46,243 nt of DNA, taken from Pseudomonas guariconensis. GTDB taxonomy: Bacteria; Pseudomonadota; Gammaproteobacteria; Pseudomonadales; Pseudomonadaceae. Location: positions 1 through 46,243 of the forward strand of contig NZ_JADLJL010000038.1 of assembly GCF_015680235.1 (NCBI RefSeq), given 5' to 3'. Both the position numbers and the translations under genes were made by a program. Below are positions 8,740-16,535 of the stretch, in pieces (positions within the stretch are counted from its first letter, which is position 1; every line of letters starts with the position of its first letter). Under the pieces are notes generated by a model that was not told the DNA's origin, searched no databases, and saw only the letters and a list, made by a program, of their open reading frames with translations.

Positions 8740-9039
8740 TCACTTGCCTTTCTTTGCTGGCTTGGCAGGTTGGTTGACGCTGTCGCGCAGGTTCTTGCCA
8801 GGCTTGAAGGCGACGGTATTGCTGGCCTTGATCTTGACCGGTTGGCCGGTTTGCGGATTCTTGCCGGTACGAGCACCACGATGACGTTTTTCAAAGGTAC
8901 CGAAACCGACCAGGGTGACGGTGTCCTTGTCCAGCGCACCGGTGATGCTGTCGAGGATCGCATTCAAGACCTGGTTGGCCTTTTCCTTGGTCAGATCGGC
9001 CTTTTCGGCGATAACAGCGGCGAGTTCTGGTTTACGCAT
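8740..9039 (-). CDS. hupA: Histone-like DNA-binding protein HU
   Basis: A 99-residue nucleoid protein that bends DNA as a dimer. The N-terminal helical dimerisation region is MRKPELAAVIAEKADLTKEK. The glycine-rich strand VGFGTFEKRHRGARTGKNP leads into the DNA-clamping beta arm with NPQTGQP, including the intercalating proline. The C-terminus is slightly longer and more basic (PAKPAKKGK) than in E. coli HU-alpha. It has its own terminator. P. putida has several HU genes; this position matches the one usually called hupA. Confusion with IHF is unlikely because the spacing is HU-like. Confidence 0.95.
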   Translation of the reverse strand: MRKPELAAVIAEKADLTKEKANQVLNAILDSITGALDKDTVTLVGFGTFEKRHRGARTGKNPQTGQPVKIKASNTVAFKPGKNLRDSVNQPAKPAKKGK

Positions 9040-9228
9040 AGTGAAGCCTCTTGGACGGGATTTCTTGTTGTTATTGCCGTGCTGCCGTGTAAAGCAGCGT
9101 TCAAGGCACCGCAGGCTCTAATCTGCGGCAGACGGGAGTGAGGATGGCACGCCCACCGAAGGCGCGCCAGTGTCTGGACGGCCATTGTCGCGCCAAGGAC
9201 AGGCCATACCCGACAGAGCGCCCGCTAT

Positions 9229-10377
9229 TTACGCCATCAAGGGTGGCAACTGCCGATTCAGCGCCAGCTTCTCCATCACCGCCGTGCCGGTCAGCGCATA
9301 ACCCAGCAGCTTCCCGTCGCCAGCGTGGCAGAGCACCTTGAGGTCGGCGCCCTGCCCCTCCACATGCCAGACACCGTCATGGCCCGGCGGTGGCGGCGCA
9401 ACCACCAGCGGGCAGGCCGGGGTCTTCACCGTCACCGGCATGGGCCCATAGGCCACGGCCGTGGGGTTGCCGGTCAGGGTCTGGGCCAGGGCACGCGCGC
9501 AGGTCATCAAGGGCATGACATAGAGCAGGTTGATACCATCGACCTCGGCGCAGTCGCCCAAGGCGAAGATATTGCCATGGGAGGTACGCAGCTGGCGGTC
9601 CACCACCACGCCGCGATTGACCTGCAGGCCAGCGGCGGCAGCCAGGTCGGTACGCGGTCGTAGGCCGATGGCCGACACCACCAGGTCGCAGGCGATCACG
9701 CTGCCGTCGGACAAGTGCGCCTCGAGGCCATCGCCGACGCGTTGCAGCTTGGTCAGTACGGGCCCCAGATGAAAGCGCACGCCCAAGCGCTCCAGGCCAG
9801 CCTGCACGGCGCCGGCCGCGGCGGGATGCAACAGGGTCGGCATCACCTGCTCGCAAGGCGCGACCACATCGATTTCGTAGCCGCCCAGGCTCATGTCGTT
9901 GGCGAACTCGCAACCGATCAGGCCAGCCCCGAGGATCAGCACGCGGCGCTTGCCTGCCGCTGCGGCACGAAAGCGCGCGTAGTCCTCCAGGTCATTGATG
10001 GGAAACACCAGGTCGCCGCCATCGCCTTCGATCGGTACCTGCACGGTCTGGGCGCCCCAGGCGAGGACCAGGTCGCGGTACTCGACCGCTTCCTCGCCGA
10101 TCCACAAGCGCTTGTGCCCCGGGTCGATGCCGCTGATGCGGGTATGCGTGCGGATCTCGGCCTTGAGCTGCTCGGCCATCGCACCCGGTTCGGCCATGCA
10201 CAGGCCGTCGGCATCCTTGTGCTTGGCAAAGCCCGTGGAGAGCATGGGCTTGGAGTAGGAGCGACCGTCGTCGGCGGTGATCAGCAGCAGCGGCGTCTGC
10301 GCGTCGAGCTTGCGAAACTCGCGGGCCAGGTTGTAGCCGGCAAGGCCGGTACCAATGATCACCACAGGGGACGTCAT
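9229..10377 (-). CDS. alkT: FAD-dependent rubredoxin--NAD(+) reductase
   Basis: A 382-residue flavoprotein that passes electrons from NADH to rubredoxin, which lies 31 bases upstream on the same strand. It has two Rossmann motifs: the FAD loop GTGLAGYNLAR near residue 10 and the NAD loop GAGLIGCEFAND near 150. The late FAD motif IFALGDCAEVDG is also present. I chose the ATG at 10377 because GAGAGGAAG lies just upstream; a TTG 7 codons earlier is less likely. The reductase is commonly labelled alkT or rubredoxin reductase in pseudomonads, although no alkane hydroxylase gene is visible here, so its physiological electron acceptor beyond rubredoxin is open. Confidence 0.92.
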   Translation of the reverse strand: MTSPVVIIGTGLAGYNLAREFRKLDAQTPLLLITADDGRSYSKPMLSTGFAKHKDADGLCMAEPGAMAEQLKAEIRTHTRISGIDPGHKRLWIGEEAVEYRDLVLAWGAQTVQVPIEGDGGDLVFPINDLEDYARFRAAAAGKRRVLILGAGLIGCEFANDMSLGGYEIDVVAPCEQVMPTLLHPAAAGAVQAGLERLGVRFHLGPVLTKLQRVGDGLEAHLSDGSVIACDLVVSAIGLRPRTDLAAAAGLQVNRGVVVDRQLRTSHGNIFALGDCAEVDGINLLYVMPLMTCARALAQTLTGNPTAVAYGPMPVTVKTPACPLVVAPPPPGHDGVWHVEGQGADLKVLCHAGDGKLLGYALTGTAVMEKLALNRQLPPLMA

Positions 10378-10408
10378 GTCGTGCTTCCTCTCGTTCAATG
10401 GATTGCGA

Positions 10409-10576
10409 TCAGCCGATGGCGATCATTTCGAAGTCGCTCTTGCCGACACCGCAGTCGGGGCACAGCCAGTCTTCCGGCACATCTTCCCAACGGGTGCCCG
10501 GGGCGATGCCGTCGTCCGGCCAGCCCTCGGCTTCGTCGTAGATCAGGCCGCAGACAATACATTGCCACTTTTTCAT
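10409..10576 (-). CDS. rubA: Rubredoxin
   Basis: A 55-residue iron-only electron carrier. The single iron is held by four cysteines in two CxxC knuckles, C6-C9 (CIVCG) and C39-C42 (CPDCG), with the typical YDEAEGWPDDGIAPGT between them. It is the first gene of a two-gene operon with its reductase. I see one rubredoxin here, whereas relatives often have two in tandem at this locus. Start ATG at 10576. Confidence 0.96.
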   Translation of the reverse strand: MKKWQCIVCGLIYDEAEGWPDDGIAPGTRWEDVPEDWLCPDCGVGKSDFEMIAIG

Positions 10577-10612
10577 GGGGTTGGTTTTCCTCGTTTCTAT
10601 AGGCTGACTATT

Positions 10613-10685
10613 CGTAGGAACGGCCTCATGCCGCGAAAGGGCTGCCTTGCAGCCCTTTCGCGGCACAAGGCCGCTCCTACAGAGG
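10613..10685. repeat. REP element pair between rubredoxin and ubiC
   Basis: Inverted REP copies (CGTAGGAACGGCCTCATGCCGCG and CGCGGCACAAGGCCGCTCCTACAG) with a palindromic centre GGGCTGCCTTGCAGCCC. They lie between the two divergent transcription units, so they share space with both promoters. Confidence 0.8.
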
Positions 10686-10757
10686 CCGCCATTATGCAAG
10701 GAGTCGGGGCAATCATGCTAAGCTCGCGGCCTCTCTGGCTGTAACAAGCATATCGAC

Positions 10758-11315
10758 GTGTCGTACGAATCCCCGCAAGCAGCCGCTGTCGCGTGGCTGC
10801 CGTATTCACGGCTGGCAACCGATGTCGACCAGCCGACTCTTGGCTGGCTGTTCGATGAAGGCTCGCTGACCCGCCGCCTGATCCACCTGTCCCAAGACCA
10901 CTTCGCGGTCGACCCGCTGTTCGAAGGCTGGCAGACGCTGCGTGCCGACGAATGCCAGGCACTGGGCCTCGCGCCGGGCGCCGAAGGGTGGGTGCGCGAG
11001 GTGTACCTGCGTGGCCATGGCCAACCTTGGGTATTCGCCCGCAGCGTGGCCGGCCGCAGCGCCCTGGAGCGGGGCGGCCTGGACCTGGAGACGCTGGGCA
11101 GCCGCTCGTTGGGCGAGCTGTTGTTCTGCGACCAGGCGTTCGTCCGCCACCCTATCGAAGTCTGCCGTTATCCACAGGGTTGGTTGCCGCCCGCGGTGGC
11201 CGACGATGGTTTGTGGGGGCGGCGTTCGCGCTTCGAACGTGACAACCTCGACGTGCTGGTGGCCGAGGTGTTCCTGCCAGAGCTGTGGCGCGTGGCCAAG
11301 GAGGAAAGCCGCTGA
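10758..11315 (+). CDS. ubiC: Chorismate pyruvate-lyase UbiC
   Basis: A 185-residue enzyme that cleaves chorismate to 4-hydroxybenzoate and pyruvate, the committing step of ubiquinone synthesis. UbiC features visible are the arginine in WVREVYLRG and the late motif RFERDNLDVLVAEVFLPELW with the catalytic glutamate region. Translation appears to start at a GTG (10758). Its TGA stop shares bases with the ubiA start (TGATG), so the two genes are translationally coupled. A perfect DnaA-box match (TTATCCACA) lies inside the gene at 11168-11176, probably by chance. Confidence 0.93.
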   Translation: MSYESPQAAAVAWLPYSRLATDVDQPTLGWLFDEGSLTRRLIHLSQDHFAVDPLFEGWQTLRADECQALGLAPGAEGWVREVYLRGHGQPWVFARSVAGRSALERGGLDLETLGSRSLGELLFCDQAFVRHPIEVCRYPQGWLPPAVADDGLWGRRSRFERDNLDVLVAEVFLPELWRVAKEESR

Positions 11316-12205
11316 TGTACCTGCATTTGCTCAGGTCGTTCAACCGCCTGCACCCTCGGGCCTGGGACTTCATCCAGCTCAGCCGCATGGATCGCCCGAT
11401 CGGCATCTATCTGCTGCTGTGGCCGACCCTGTCGGCGGTATGGATCGCCGGCAACGGCTCGCCGACCTTGGCCAACGTGCTGATCTTCGGCCTGGGCGTG
11501 GTACTGATGCGCGCCGCCGGCTGCTGCATCAACGATTTTGCCGACCGCAAGGTGGACGGCCACGTCAAGCGCACCGCCGACCGGCCGCTGGCCAGTGGCC
11601 GGGTGAAGCCTCGCGAGGCACTGATGCTGTTCGCCATCCTGGTCGGGGTCAGCTTCCTGCTGGTGCTGTGCACCAATGCCAGGACCGTGTGGCTGTCGTT
11701 CGGCGCGGTGGCCCTGGCGTTCTGCTACCCGTTCATGAAGCGCTACACCTATTACCCCCAGGTAGTGCTGGGCGCCGCTTATTCCTGGGGCATTCCCATG
11801 GCCTTCACTGCCGCGGGTGGCGAGCTGCCGGCCAGTGCCTGGCTGCTGTATATCGCCAACCTGCTATGGACCGTGGGTTACGACACCTACTACGCCATGG
11901 TGGACCGCGACGACGACCTGAAGATCGGCGTGAAATCCACGGCGATCCTGTTCGGCGAGGCCGACCGGACGATCATCCTGACGCTGCAGATGCTCTCGCT
12001 GGGCTGCCTGCTGCTGGCTGGCAGCCATTTCGACATGGGCGGCTGGTTCCACCTGGGCTTGCTGGCGGCAGCGGCGTGCTTTGCCTGGGAGTACTGGTCG
12101 ACGCGCAGGCTGGACCGGGAGTCGTGCTTCAAGGCGTTCCTGCATAACCACTGGGCGGGGATGCTGATCTTCATCGGCGTGGTGCTGGATTACGCGTTGC
12201 GCTGA
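11315..12205 (+). CDS. ubiA: 4-hydroxybenzoate polyprenyltransferase UbiA
   Basis: A 296-residue integral membrane prenyltransferase that attaches the polyprenyl tail to 4-hydroxybenzoate made by UbiC. The two Mg-diphosphate-binding aspartate motifs are present: NDFADRKVD (73-81) and DTYYAMVDRDDD (190-201). About eight hydrophobic helices surround them. GAGGAAAG precedes the ATG at 11315. It is the second gene of the ubiCA operon. Confidence 0.97.
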   Translation: MYLHLLRSFNRLHPRAWDFIQLSRMDRPIGIYLLLWPTLSAVWIAGNGSPTLANVLIFGLGVVLMRAAGCCINDFADRKVDGHVKRTADRPLASGRVKPREALMLFAILVGVSFLLVLCTNARTVWLSFGAVALAFCYPFMKRYTYYPQVVLGAAYSWGIPMAFTAAGGELPASAWLLYIANLLWTVGYDTYYAMVDRDDDLKIGVKSTAILFGEADRTIILTLQMLSLGCLLLAGSHFDMGGWFHLGLLAAAACFAWEYWSTRRLDRESCFKAFLHNHWAGMLIFIGVVLDYALR

Positions 12206-12210
12206 AGATC

Positions 12211-12317
12211 GTAGGGGGCTGCGCTGCAGCCCAATCGCTGGCATGCCGGCTCCCACAGGTACGGCGGCATCATTGAAGGCAGCGCAGGACCGGTGGCAGC
12301 CGGCTTGCCGGCGATTG
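12211..12317. repeat. REP elements downstream of ubiA
   Basis: Two REP copies of the CCGGC-N-GCCGGC class: CAATCGCTGGCATGCCGGCTCCCACAGG (12232-12259, split by natural variation) and CAGCCGGCTTGCCGGCGATTG (12297-12317), between convergent genes. Confidence 0.75.
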
Positions 12318-12328
12318 CGCCCAAAGCC

Positions 12329-12700
12329 TCAAGGCTTGGCGATATGCCAGACGTCCTTCACACCATCACCGGTCTTGTCCCCGGCCTTCTTGTCCTTGAT
12401 GAATGTGTACAGAGGCTTGCCGTCGTAGGCCCACTGCTTGGCCCCGTCGTCACGGGTGACCTGGGTCCATTTGTCCTTGGCGGCTTCGTCGTCGGGCTTG
12501 ACCAGCAGCGGCGGCCAGTTCTTGGCGCATTCGCCGTTGCACATGGACTTGCCGTCGGCGTCCTTGTCGAACGTGTAGAGGGTCATGCCGGCATGATCGA
12601 CCCACATGCCATCCTTCTCCGTCGCATGGTGGGCCGACGCCACCCCCGGTAGCGCCAGCGCAGCGAAAAGGGCCATCCAGCTCAGCGTATGTCGTGTCAT
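12329..12700 (-). CDS. Secreted COG4315-like repeat protein
   Basis: A 123-residue exported protein with a signal peptide ending near ALPGVASA (residue 23 or so). The mature part has two copies of the short LYTF-D/K-D type motif (LYTFDKDADGKS and LYTFIKDKKAGD) and a MCNGECAKNWPPLL segment. These are marks of a family of small periplasmic or lipoprotein-like proteins of unknown function (COG4315). The mature protein has two cysteines, which may pair in the periplasm. I prefer the ATG at 12700, with GGTGA just upstream, over one four codons earlier. The gene is convergent with ubiA and divergent from phoB. Confidence 0.82.
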   Translation of the reverse strand: MTRHTLSWMALFAALALPGVASAHHATEKDGMWVDHAGMTLYTFDKDADGKSMCNGECAKNWPPLLVKPDDEAAKDKWTQVTRDDGAKQWAYDGKPLYTFIKDKKAGDKTGDGVKDVWHIAKP

Positions 12701-12800
12701 TGGAATCACCATCGTTTCGGGGGAATGGGGCTGAAACACCGCCTCGGCGGCCCCTTCAAGCCTAGTCCAGTCATGGAATGTCGCCATAAACGCCAATGTC

Positions 12801-12834
12801 CTGTCACACAGCTGCAATAATTCCGTTATCTAAT
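12801..12834 (+). promoter_or_regulatory. Pho box and -10 of phoB-phoR
   Basis: Two direct 7-base units in the 7-4-7 layout of a Pho box: CTGTCAC (12801-12807), spacer ACAG, CTGCAAT (12812-12818). A -10 hexamer TCTAAT (12829-12834) follows exactly 10 bases later. This is the expected arrangement for PhoB-activated autoregulation, with the Pho box replacing the -35 element. Confidence 0.8.
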
Positions 12835-12870
12835 GCGGGCCAGACACAGTTCCCGGGAGAGGTATCAAGC

Positions 12871-13560
12871 ATGGTTGGCAGAAACATTCTGATCGTCGAC
12901 GACGAAGCGCCCATTCGCGAGATGATCGCCGTTGCATTGGAAATGGCCGGCTATGACTGCCTGGAAGCGGAAAACTCCCAGCAGGCCCACGCCATCATCG
13001 TCGACCGCAAGCCGGACCTGATCCTGCTCGACTGGATGCTGCCCGGCACCTCGGGCATCGAACTGGCGCGGCGCCTGAAGCGTGATGAGCTGACCGGCGA
13101 TATCCCGATCATCATGCTCACCGCCAAAGGCGAAGAGGACAACAAGATCCAGGGCCTGGAAGTCGGCGCCGACGACTACATCACCAAGCCATTCTCGCCA
13201 CGCGAGCTGGTAGCCCGGCTCAAGGCCGTGCTGCGCCGCACCGGCCCGAGCGACAGCGAAGCGCCGATCGAAGTCGGCGGCCTGCTGCTCGACCCGATCA
13301 GCCACCGTGTGACCATCGACGGCAAGCCGGCCGAGATGGGCCCCACCGAATACCGCCTGCTGCAGTTCTTCATGACCCACCAGGAACGCGCCTACACCCG
13401 CGGCCAACTGCTCGACCAGGTCTGGGGCGGCAATGTCTATGTCGAGGAACGCACGGTCGACGTGCACATCCGTCGCCTGCGCAAGGCGTTGGGTGAAGCC
13501 TACGAAAATCTGGTACAAACCGTCCGGGGCACCGGCTACCGCTTCTCGACCAAGAGCTGA
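12871..13560 (+). CDS. phoB: Phosphate regulon response regulator PhoB
   Basis: A 229-residue OmpR-class regulator that binds Pho boxes when phosphorylated by PhoR. The receiver domain has the acidic pair D10-D11 and phospho-acceptor D54 (ILLDWMLPG), with the conserved lysine in YITKPFSP. The winged-helix effector occupies about 130-229 (ERTVDVHIRRLRKAL). The length equals that of E. coli PhoB. GGGAGAGG lies upstream of the ATG at 12871. It is autoregulated through the Pho box at 12801. Confidence 0.98.
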   Translation: MVGRNILIVDDEAPIREMIAVALEMAGYDCLEAENSQQAHAIIVDRKPDLILLDWMLPGTSGIELARRLKRDELTGDIPIIMLTAKGEEDNKIQGLEVGADDYITKPFSPRELVARLKAVLRRTGPSDSEAPIEVGGLLLDPISHRVTIDGKPAEMGPTEYRLLQFFMTHQERAYTRGQLLDQVWGGNVYVEERTVDVHIRRLRKALGEAYENLVQTVRGTGYRFSTKS

Positions 13561-13605
13561 TCCAGCCCGAAGCCACGCCGCAAGCCGCTGTACAAGGACC
13601 GTCAA

Positions 13606-14913
13606 TTGAACCAGAACTGGCACGCGACCCTGATTCGCCACATGCTGCTGCTGATCACCGTCTGCCTGATCGGCGGGCTGGTCAGCGGCTACTACGGGTG
13701 GAGCCTGGCCATCGGCCTTGCGCTCTACCTGGGCTGGACCCTCAAGCAACTGCTGCGCCTGCACGACTGGCTGCGTAACCACCAGCCCGATGAAGCTCCG
13801 CCCGATGGCTACGGCCTGTGGGGCGAGGTGTTCGACAGCATCTACCACCTGCAACGCCGCGATCAGCGCGTGCGTGGGCGTCTGCAGGCAGTGATCGACC
13901 GGGTCCAGGAGTCCACCGCAGCCCTGCGCGATGCGGTGATCATGCTCGACAGCGAAGGCAACCTTGAGTGGTGGAACCGCGCCGCCGAGACCTTGCTGGG
14001 CTTCAAGACTCCGCAGGACGGGGGCCAGCCGGTCACCAACCTGGTGCGCCACCCGCGCTTCAAGGAGTACTTCGAGGCCGAAAACTACGTCGAGCCACTG
14101 GAAATCCCGTCGCCGATCAACGATCACCTGCGCGTGCAGCTGCACATCACCCGATACGGCAATAACGAGCACCTGATGCTGGTGCGCGATGTCACCCGTA
14201 TCCATCAGCTCGAACAGATGCGCAAGGACTTCGTCGCCAACGTCTCCCACGAACTGCGCACGCCGTTGACGGTGATCACCGGCTACCTGGAAACCTTGCT
14301 CGACAACGTCGAGGACGTGAACCCTCGCTGGAGCCGGGCATTGCAGCAGATGAGCCAGCAGGGCTCGCGCATGCAGACGCTGCTCAACGACCTGTTGCTG
14401 CTGGCCAAGCTCGAGGCCACCGATTACCCCTCGGACAACCAGCCGGTTGCGGTCGATACCCTGTTGCAGTCGATCACCAGCGATGCCCAGGCGCTCTCCG
14501 GCCCGCGCAACCAGCGCATCACGCTGGACGCGGCGCCAGGCGTACGTTTGAAGGGCAGCGAGTCGGAACTGCGCAGTGCCTTTTCCAACCTGGTGTTCAA
14601 CGCGGTGAAGTACACCCAGGACGAAGGCACCATACGGGTCCGCTGGTGGGCCGACGACCAAGGCGCCCACCTGTCCGTGCAGGACTCGGGGATCGGCATC
14701 GATGCCAAGCACTTGCCGCGCCTGACCGAGCGTTTCTACCGGGTCGACTCCAGCCGCGCCTCCAACACCGGCGGCACCGGGCTGGGCCTGGCCATCGTCA
14801 AGCACGTTCTGCTGCGCCATCGTGCGCGCCTGGAGATCAGCAGCGTGCCGGGGCATGGCAGTACCTTCACCTGTCATTTCGCGCCGGCGCAACTGGCCAA
14901 CCGTAAATCGTGA
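13606..14913 (+). CDS. phoR: Phosphate regulon sensor kinase PhoR
   Basis: A 435-residue membrane histidine kinase. Two N-terminal membrane helices (about 12-28 and 30-46) with almost no periplasmic loop are typical of PhoR, which senses phosphate through PstSCAB-PhoU rather than directly. A charged linker and a PAS domain (about 97-200) precede the dimerisation helix with phospho-accepting H215 (ANVSHELRTPL). The ATP-binding domain follows, with N box VFNAVKYT, G1 DSGIGI and G2 GTGLGLAI. Translation appears to start at TTG (13606), with AAGGA about 8 bases upstream and 45 bases after the phoB stop. Confidence 0.96.
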   Translation: MNQNWHATLIRHMLLLITVCLIGGLVSGYYGWSLAIGLALYLGWTLKQLLRLHDWLRNHQPDEAPPDGYGLWGEVFDSIYHLQRRDQRVRGRLQAVIDRVQESTAALRDAVIMLDSEGNLEWWNRAAETLLGFKTPQDGGQPVTNLVRHPRFKEYFEAENYVEPLEIPSPINDHLRVQLHITRYGNNEHLMLVRDVTRIHQLEQMRKDFVANVSHELRTPLTVITGYLETLLDNVEDVNPRWSRALQQMSQQGSRMQTLLNDLLLLAKLEATDYPSDNQPVAVDTLLQSITSDAQALSGPRNQRITLDAAPGVRLKGSESELRSAFSNLVFNAVKYTQDEGTIRVRWWADDQGAHLSVQDSGIGIDAKHLPRLTERFYRVDSSRASNTGGTGLGLAIVKHVLLRHRARLEISSVPGHGSTFTCHFAPAQLANRKS

Positions 14914-14917
14914 GCGG

Positions 14918-15011
14918 GGCTGCTTCGCAGTCCAATCGCCGGCAAGCCGGCCACACATGTCTTATTCGCTCCCTGTGGCCGGCTTGCCGGCGATTGGGCC
15001 GCAAAGCAGCC
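14918..15011. repeat. Long REP inverted repeat downstream of phoR
   Basis: Two near-identical 38-base arms (14918-14955 and 14974-15011), each containing CCAATCGCCGGCAAGCCGG, separated by 18 bases. This is the most extensive inverted repeat in the window and would form a very stable RNA hairpin right after the phoR stop. Confidence 0.88.
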
Positions 15012-15029
15012 TAACAAGACCACTACCCT

Positions 15030-15057
15030 TTGCTTTTGCAGCTTCAGCCGCTACATT
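15030..15057 (+). promoter_or_regulatory. Candidate promoter upstream of the CorC-like gene
   Basis: TTGCTT (15030-15035) and TACATT (15052-15057) are separated by 16 bases. If used, the transcript would begin almost at the hairpin at 15067. Confidence 0.4.
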
Positions 15058-15066
15058 GGATCCCCT

Positions 15067-15093
15067 GTGCCAGCCAACGCTGGCACTTTTTTT
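15067..15093 (+). terminator. Intrinsic terminator between phoR and the CorC-like gene
   Basis: A perfect 8-bp stem (GTGCCAGC / GCTGGCAC) with a 4-base loop, followed directly by seven T. It sits 38 bases before the next start codon. It could end phoBR transcription, or act as an attenuator in the leader of the following gene. Confidence 0.82.
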
Positions 15094-15131
15094 CTCACCC
15101 TTACAAAGACGGACCCCGTAAAAACTCCATC

Positions 15132-16472
15132 ATGGACCCTTCCCCTGGTTTTAGCTTCATCTCCCTCTTTGCCGACTTCGGCATGATTCTCTTCGCCTTC
15201 CTCCTGGTGCTGCTCAACGGCTTCTTCGTGGCCGCCGAGTTCGCCATGGTCAAGCTGCGCGCCACCCGCGTCGAGTCCATCGCCGAACTGCATGGCTGGC
15301 GGGGCAGCATCCTGCGCAAGGTCCACAACCAGCTTGACGCCTACCTGTCGGCCTGCCAGCTGGGCATCACCCTGGCCTCCCTGGGCCTGGGCTGGGTCGG
15401 CGAGCCGGCCTTCGCCCACCTGCTCGAGCCGGTGCTGGCCGCCGTAGGCGTCGACACGCCGGAGCTGGTCAAGGCGATCTCCTTCTTCGTCGCCTTCTTC
15501 GTGATCTCCTACCTGCATATCGTGGTCGGCGAACTGGCGCCCAAGTCGTGGGCGATCCGCAAGCCCGAACTGCTGTCGCTGTGGACGGCCGTGCCGCTGT
15601 ACCTGTTCTACTGGCTCATGTACCCGGCCATCTACCTGCTCAACGCGAGCGCCAATACCATCCTGCGCATCGCCGGCCAGGGCGAGCCCGGCCCGCACCA
15701 TGAACACCACTACAGCCGCGAAGAGCTCAAGCTGATCCTGCACTCCAGCCGTGGCCAGGACCCGAGCGACCAGGGCATGCGCGTGCTGGCCTCGGCCGTG
15801 GAGATGGGCGAGCTGGAAGTGGTCGACTGGGCCAACTCCCGCGAGGACATGGTCAGCATCGATGCCCATGCCCCGCTCAAGCAAATCCTGGCACTGGTGC
15901 GCCGCCACAAGTTCAGCCGCTACCCAGTCTACGATGCCGAGCGCGAGGAGTTCACCGGCCTGCTGCACATCAAGGACCTGCTGCTGGAGTTGGCCGAACT
16001 CGACCATCTACCCGAGACCATCGACCTCGAAGAGCTGGCCCGCCCCTTGGAGCGGGTGTCCCGACACATGCCGCTGGCCCAGTTGCTGGAGCAGTTCCGC
16101 AAGGGCGGCGCGCACTTCGTGCTGGTCGAGGAAGCCGACGGCAAGGTGATCGGCTACCTGACCATGGAAGACGTGCTGGAAGTGCTGGTAGGCGACATCC
16201 AGGACGAACACCGCAAAACCGAGCGCGGCATCCTCGCCTACCAGCCAGGCAAGCTGTTGGTGCGTGGCGACACGCCGCTGTTCAAGGTCGAGCGCCTGCT
16301 GGGCGTTGACCTGGACCACATCGAGGCCGAAACCCTGGCAGGGCTGGTGTACGAAACGCTCAAGCGCGTACCCGAGGAAGAGGAAGTGCTGGAAGTCGAA
16401 GGCCTGCGCATCATCATCAAGAAAATGAAAGGCCCGAAAATCGTCCTGGCCAAGGTGCTCAAGCTCGATTGA
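15132..16472 (+). CDS. CNNM/CorC-family membrane protein (DUF21-CBS-CorC)
   Basis: A 446-residue inner-membrane protein with the standard three-part build. A DUF21/CNNM membrane domain of about four helices covers roughly 10-195. A CBS pair follows (about 205-335, including FSRYPVYDAEREEFTGLLHIKDLL), and a CorC_HlyC domain lies at the C-terminus (about 355-440). Relatives are implicated in magnesium or cobalt export or resistance; the old label hemolysin is misleading. I chose the ATG at 15132 although its ribosome site is weak. Its leader contains a terminator-like hairpin, which would fit attenuation, but that is inference. Confidence 0.88.
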   Translation: MDPSPGFSFISLFADFGMILFAFLLVLLNGFFVAAEFAMVKLRATRVESIAELHGWRGSILRKVHNQLDAYLSACQLGITLASLGLGWVGEPAFAHLLEPVLAAVGVDTPELVKAISFFVAFFVISYLHIVVGELAPKSWAIRKPELLSLWTAVPLYLFYWLMYPAIYLLNASANTILRIAGQGEPGPHHEHHYSREELKLILHSSRGQDPSDQGMRVLASAVEMGELEVVDWANSREDMVSIDAHAPLKQILALVRRHKFSRYPVYDAEREEFTGLLHIKDLLLELAELDHLPETIDLEELARPLERVSRHMPLAQLLEQFRKGGAHFVLVEEADGKVIGYLTMEDVLEVLVGDIQDEHRKTERGILAYQPGKLLVRGDTPLFKVERLLGVDLDHIEAETLAGLVYETLKRVPEEEEVLEVEGLRIIIKKMKGPKIVLAKVLKLD

Positions 16473-16480
16473 GCGCTCCG

Positions 16481-16516
16481 TCCCACAGGGTATGTGCACC
16501 ACTGAACCCTGTGGGA
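16481..16516. repeat. Short inverted repeat (REP-derived) between convergent genes
   Basis: CCCACAGGGT at 16482 and ACCCTGTGGG ending near 16515 form a perfect 10-bp stem with a loop of about 14 bases, in the gap between two convergent genes. It probably serves as a two-way terminator or transcript end. Confidence 0.6.
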
Positions 16517-16535
16517 GCAGCTCGGGCAGTACGAA

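Noticed and set aside
8586..8963. Upstream extension of the SCP2-like gene to 250 residues
   Set aside because: The extension runs over the hupA terminator and hupA itself in another frame; a good ribosome site supports the start at 8585.
11168..11176. DnaA box in ubiC as part of a replication element
   Set aside because: A single isolated match in ordinary coding sequence, far from the cluster at 38-39 kb.
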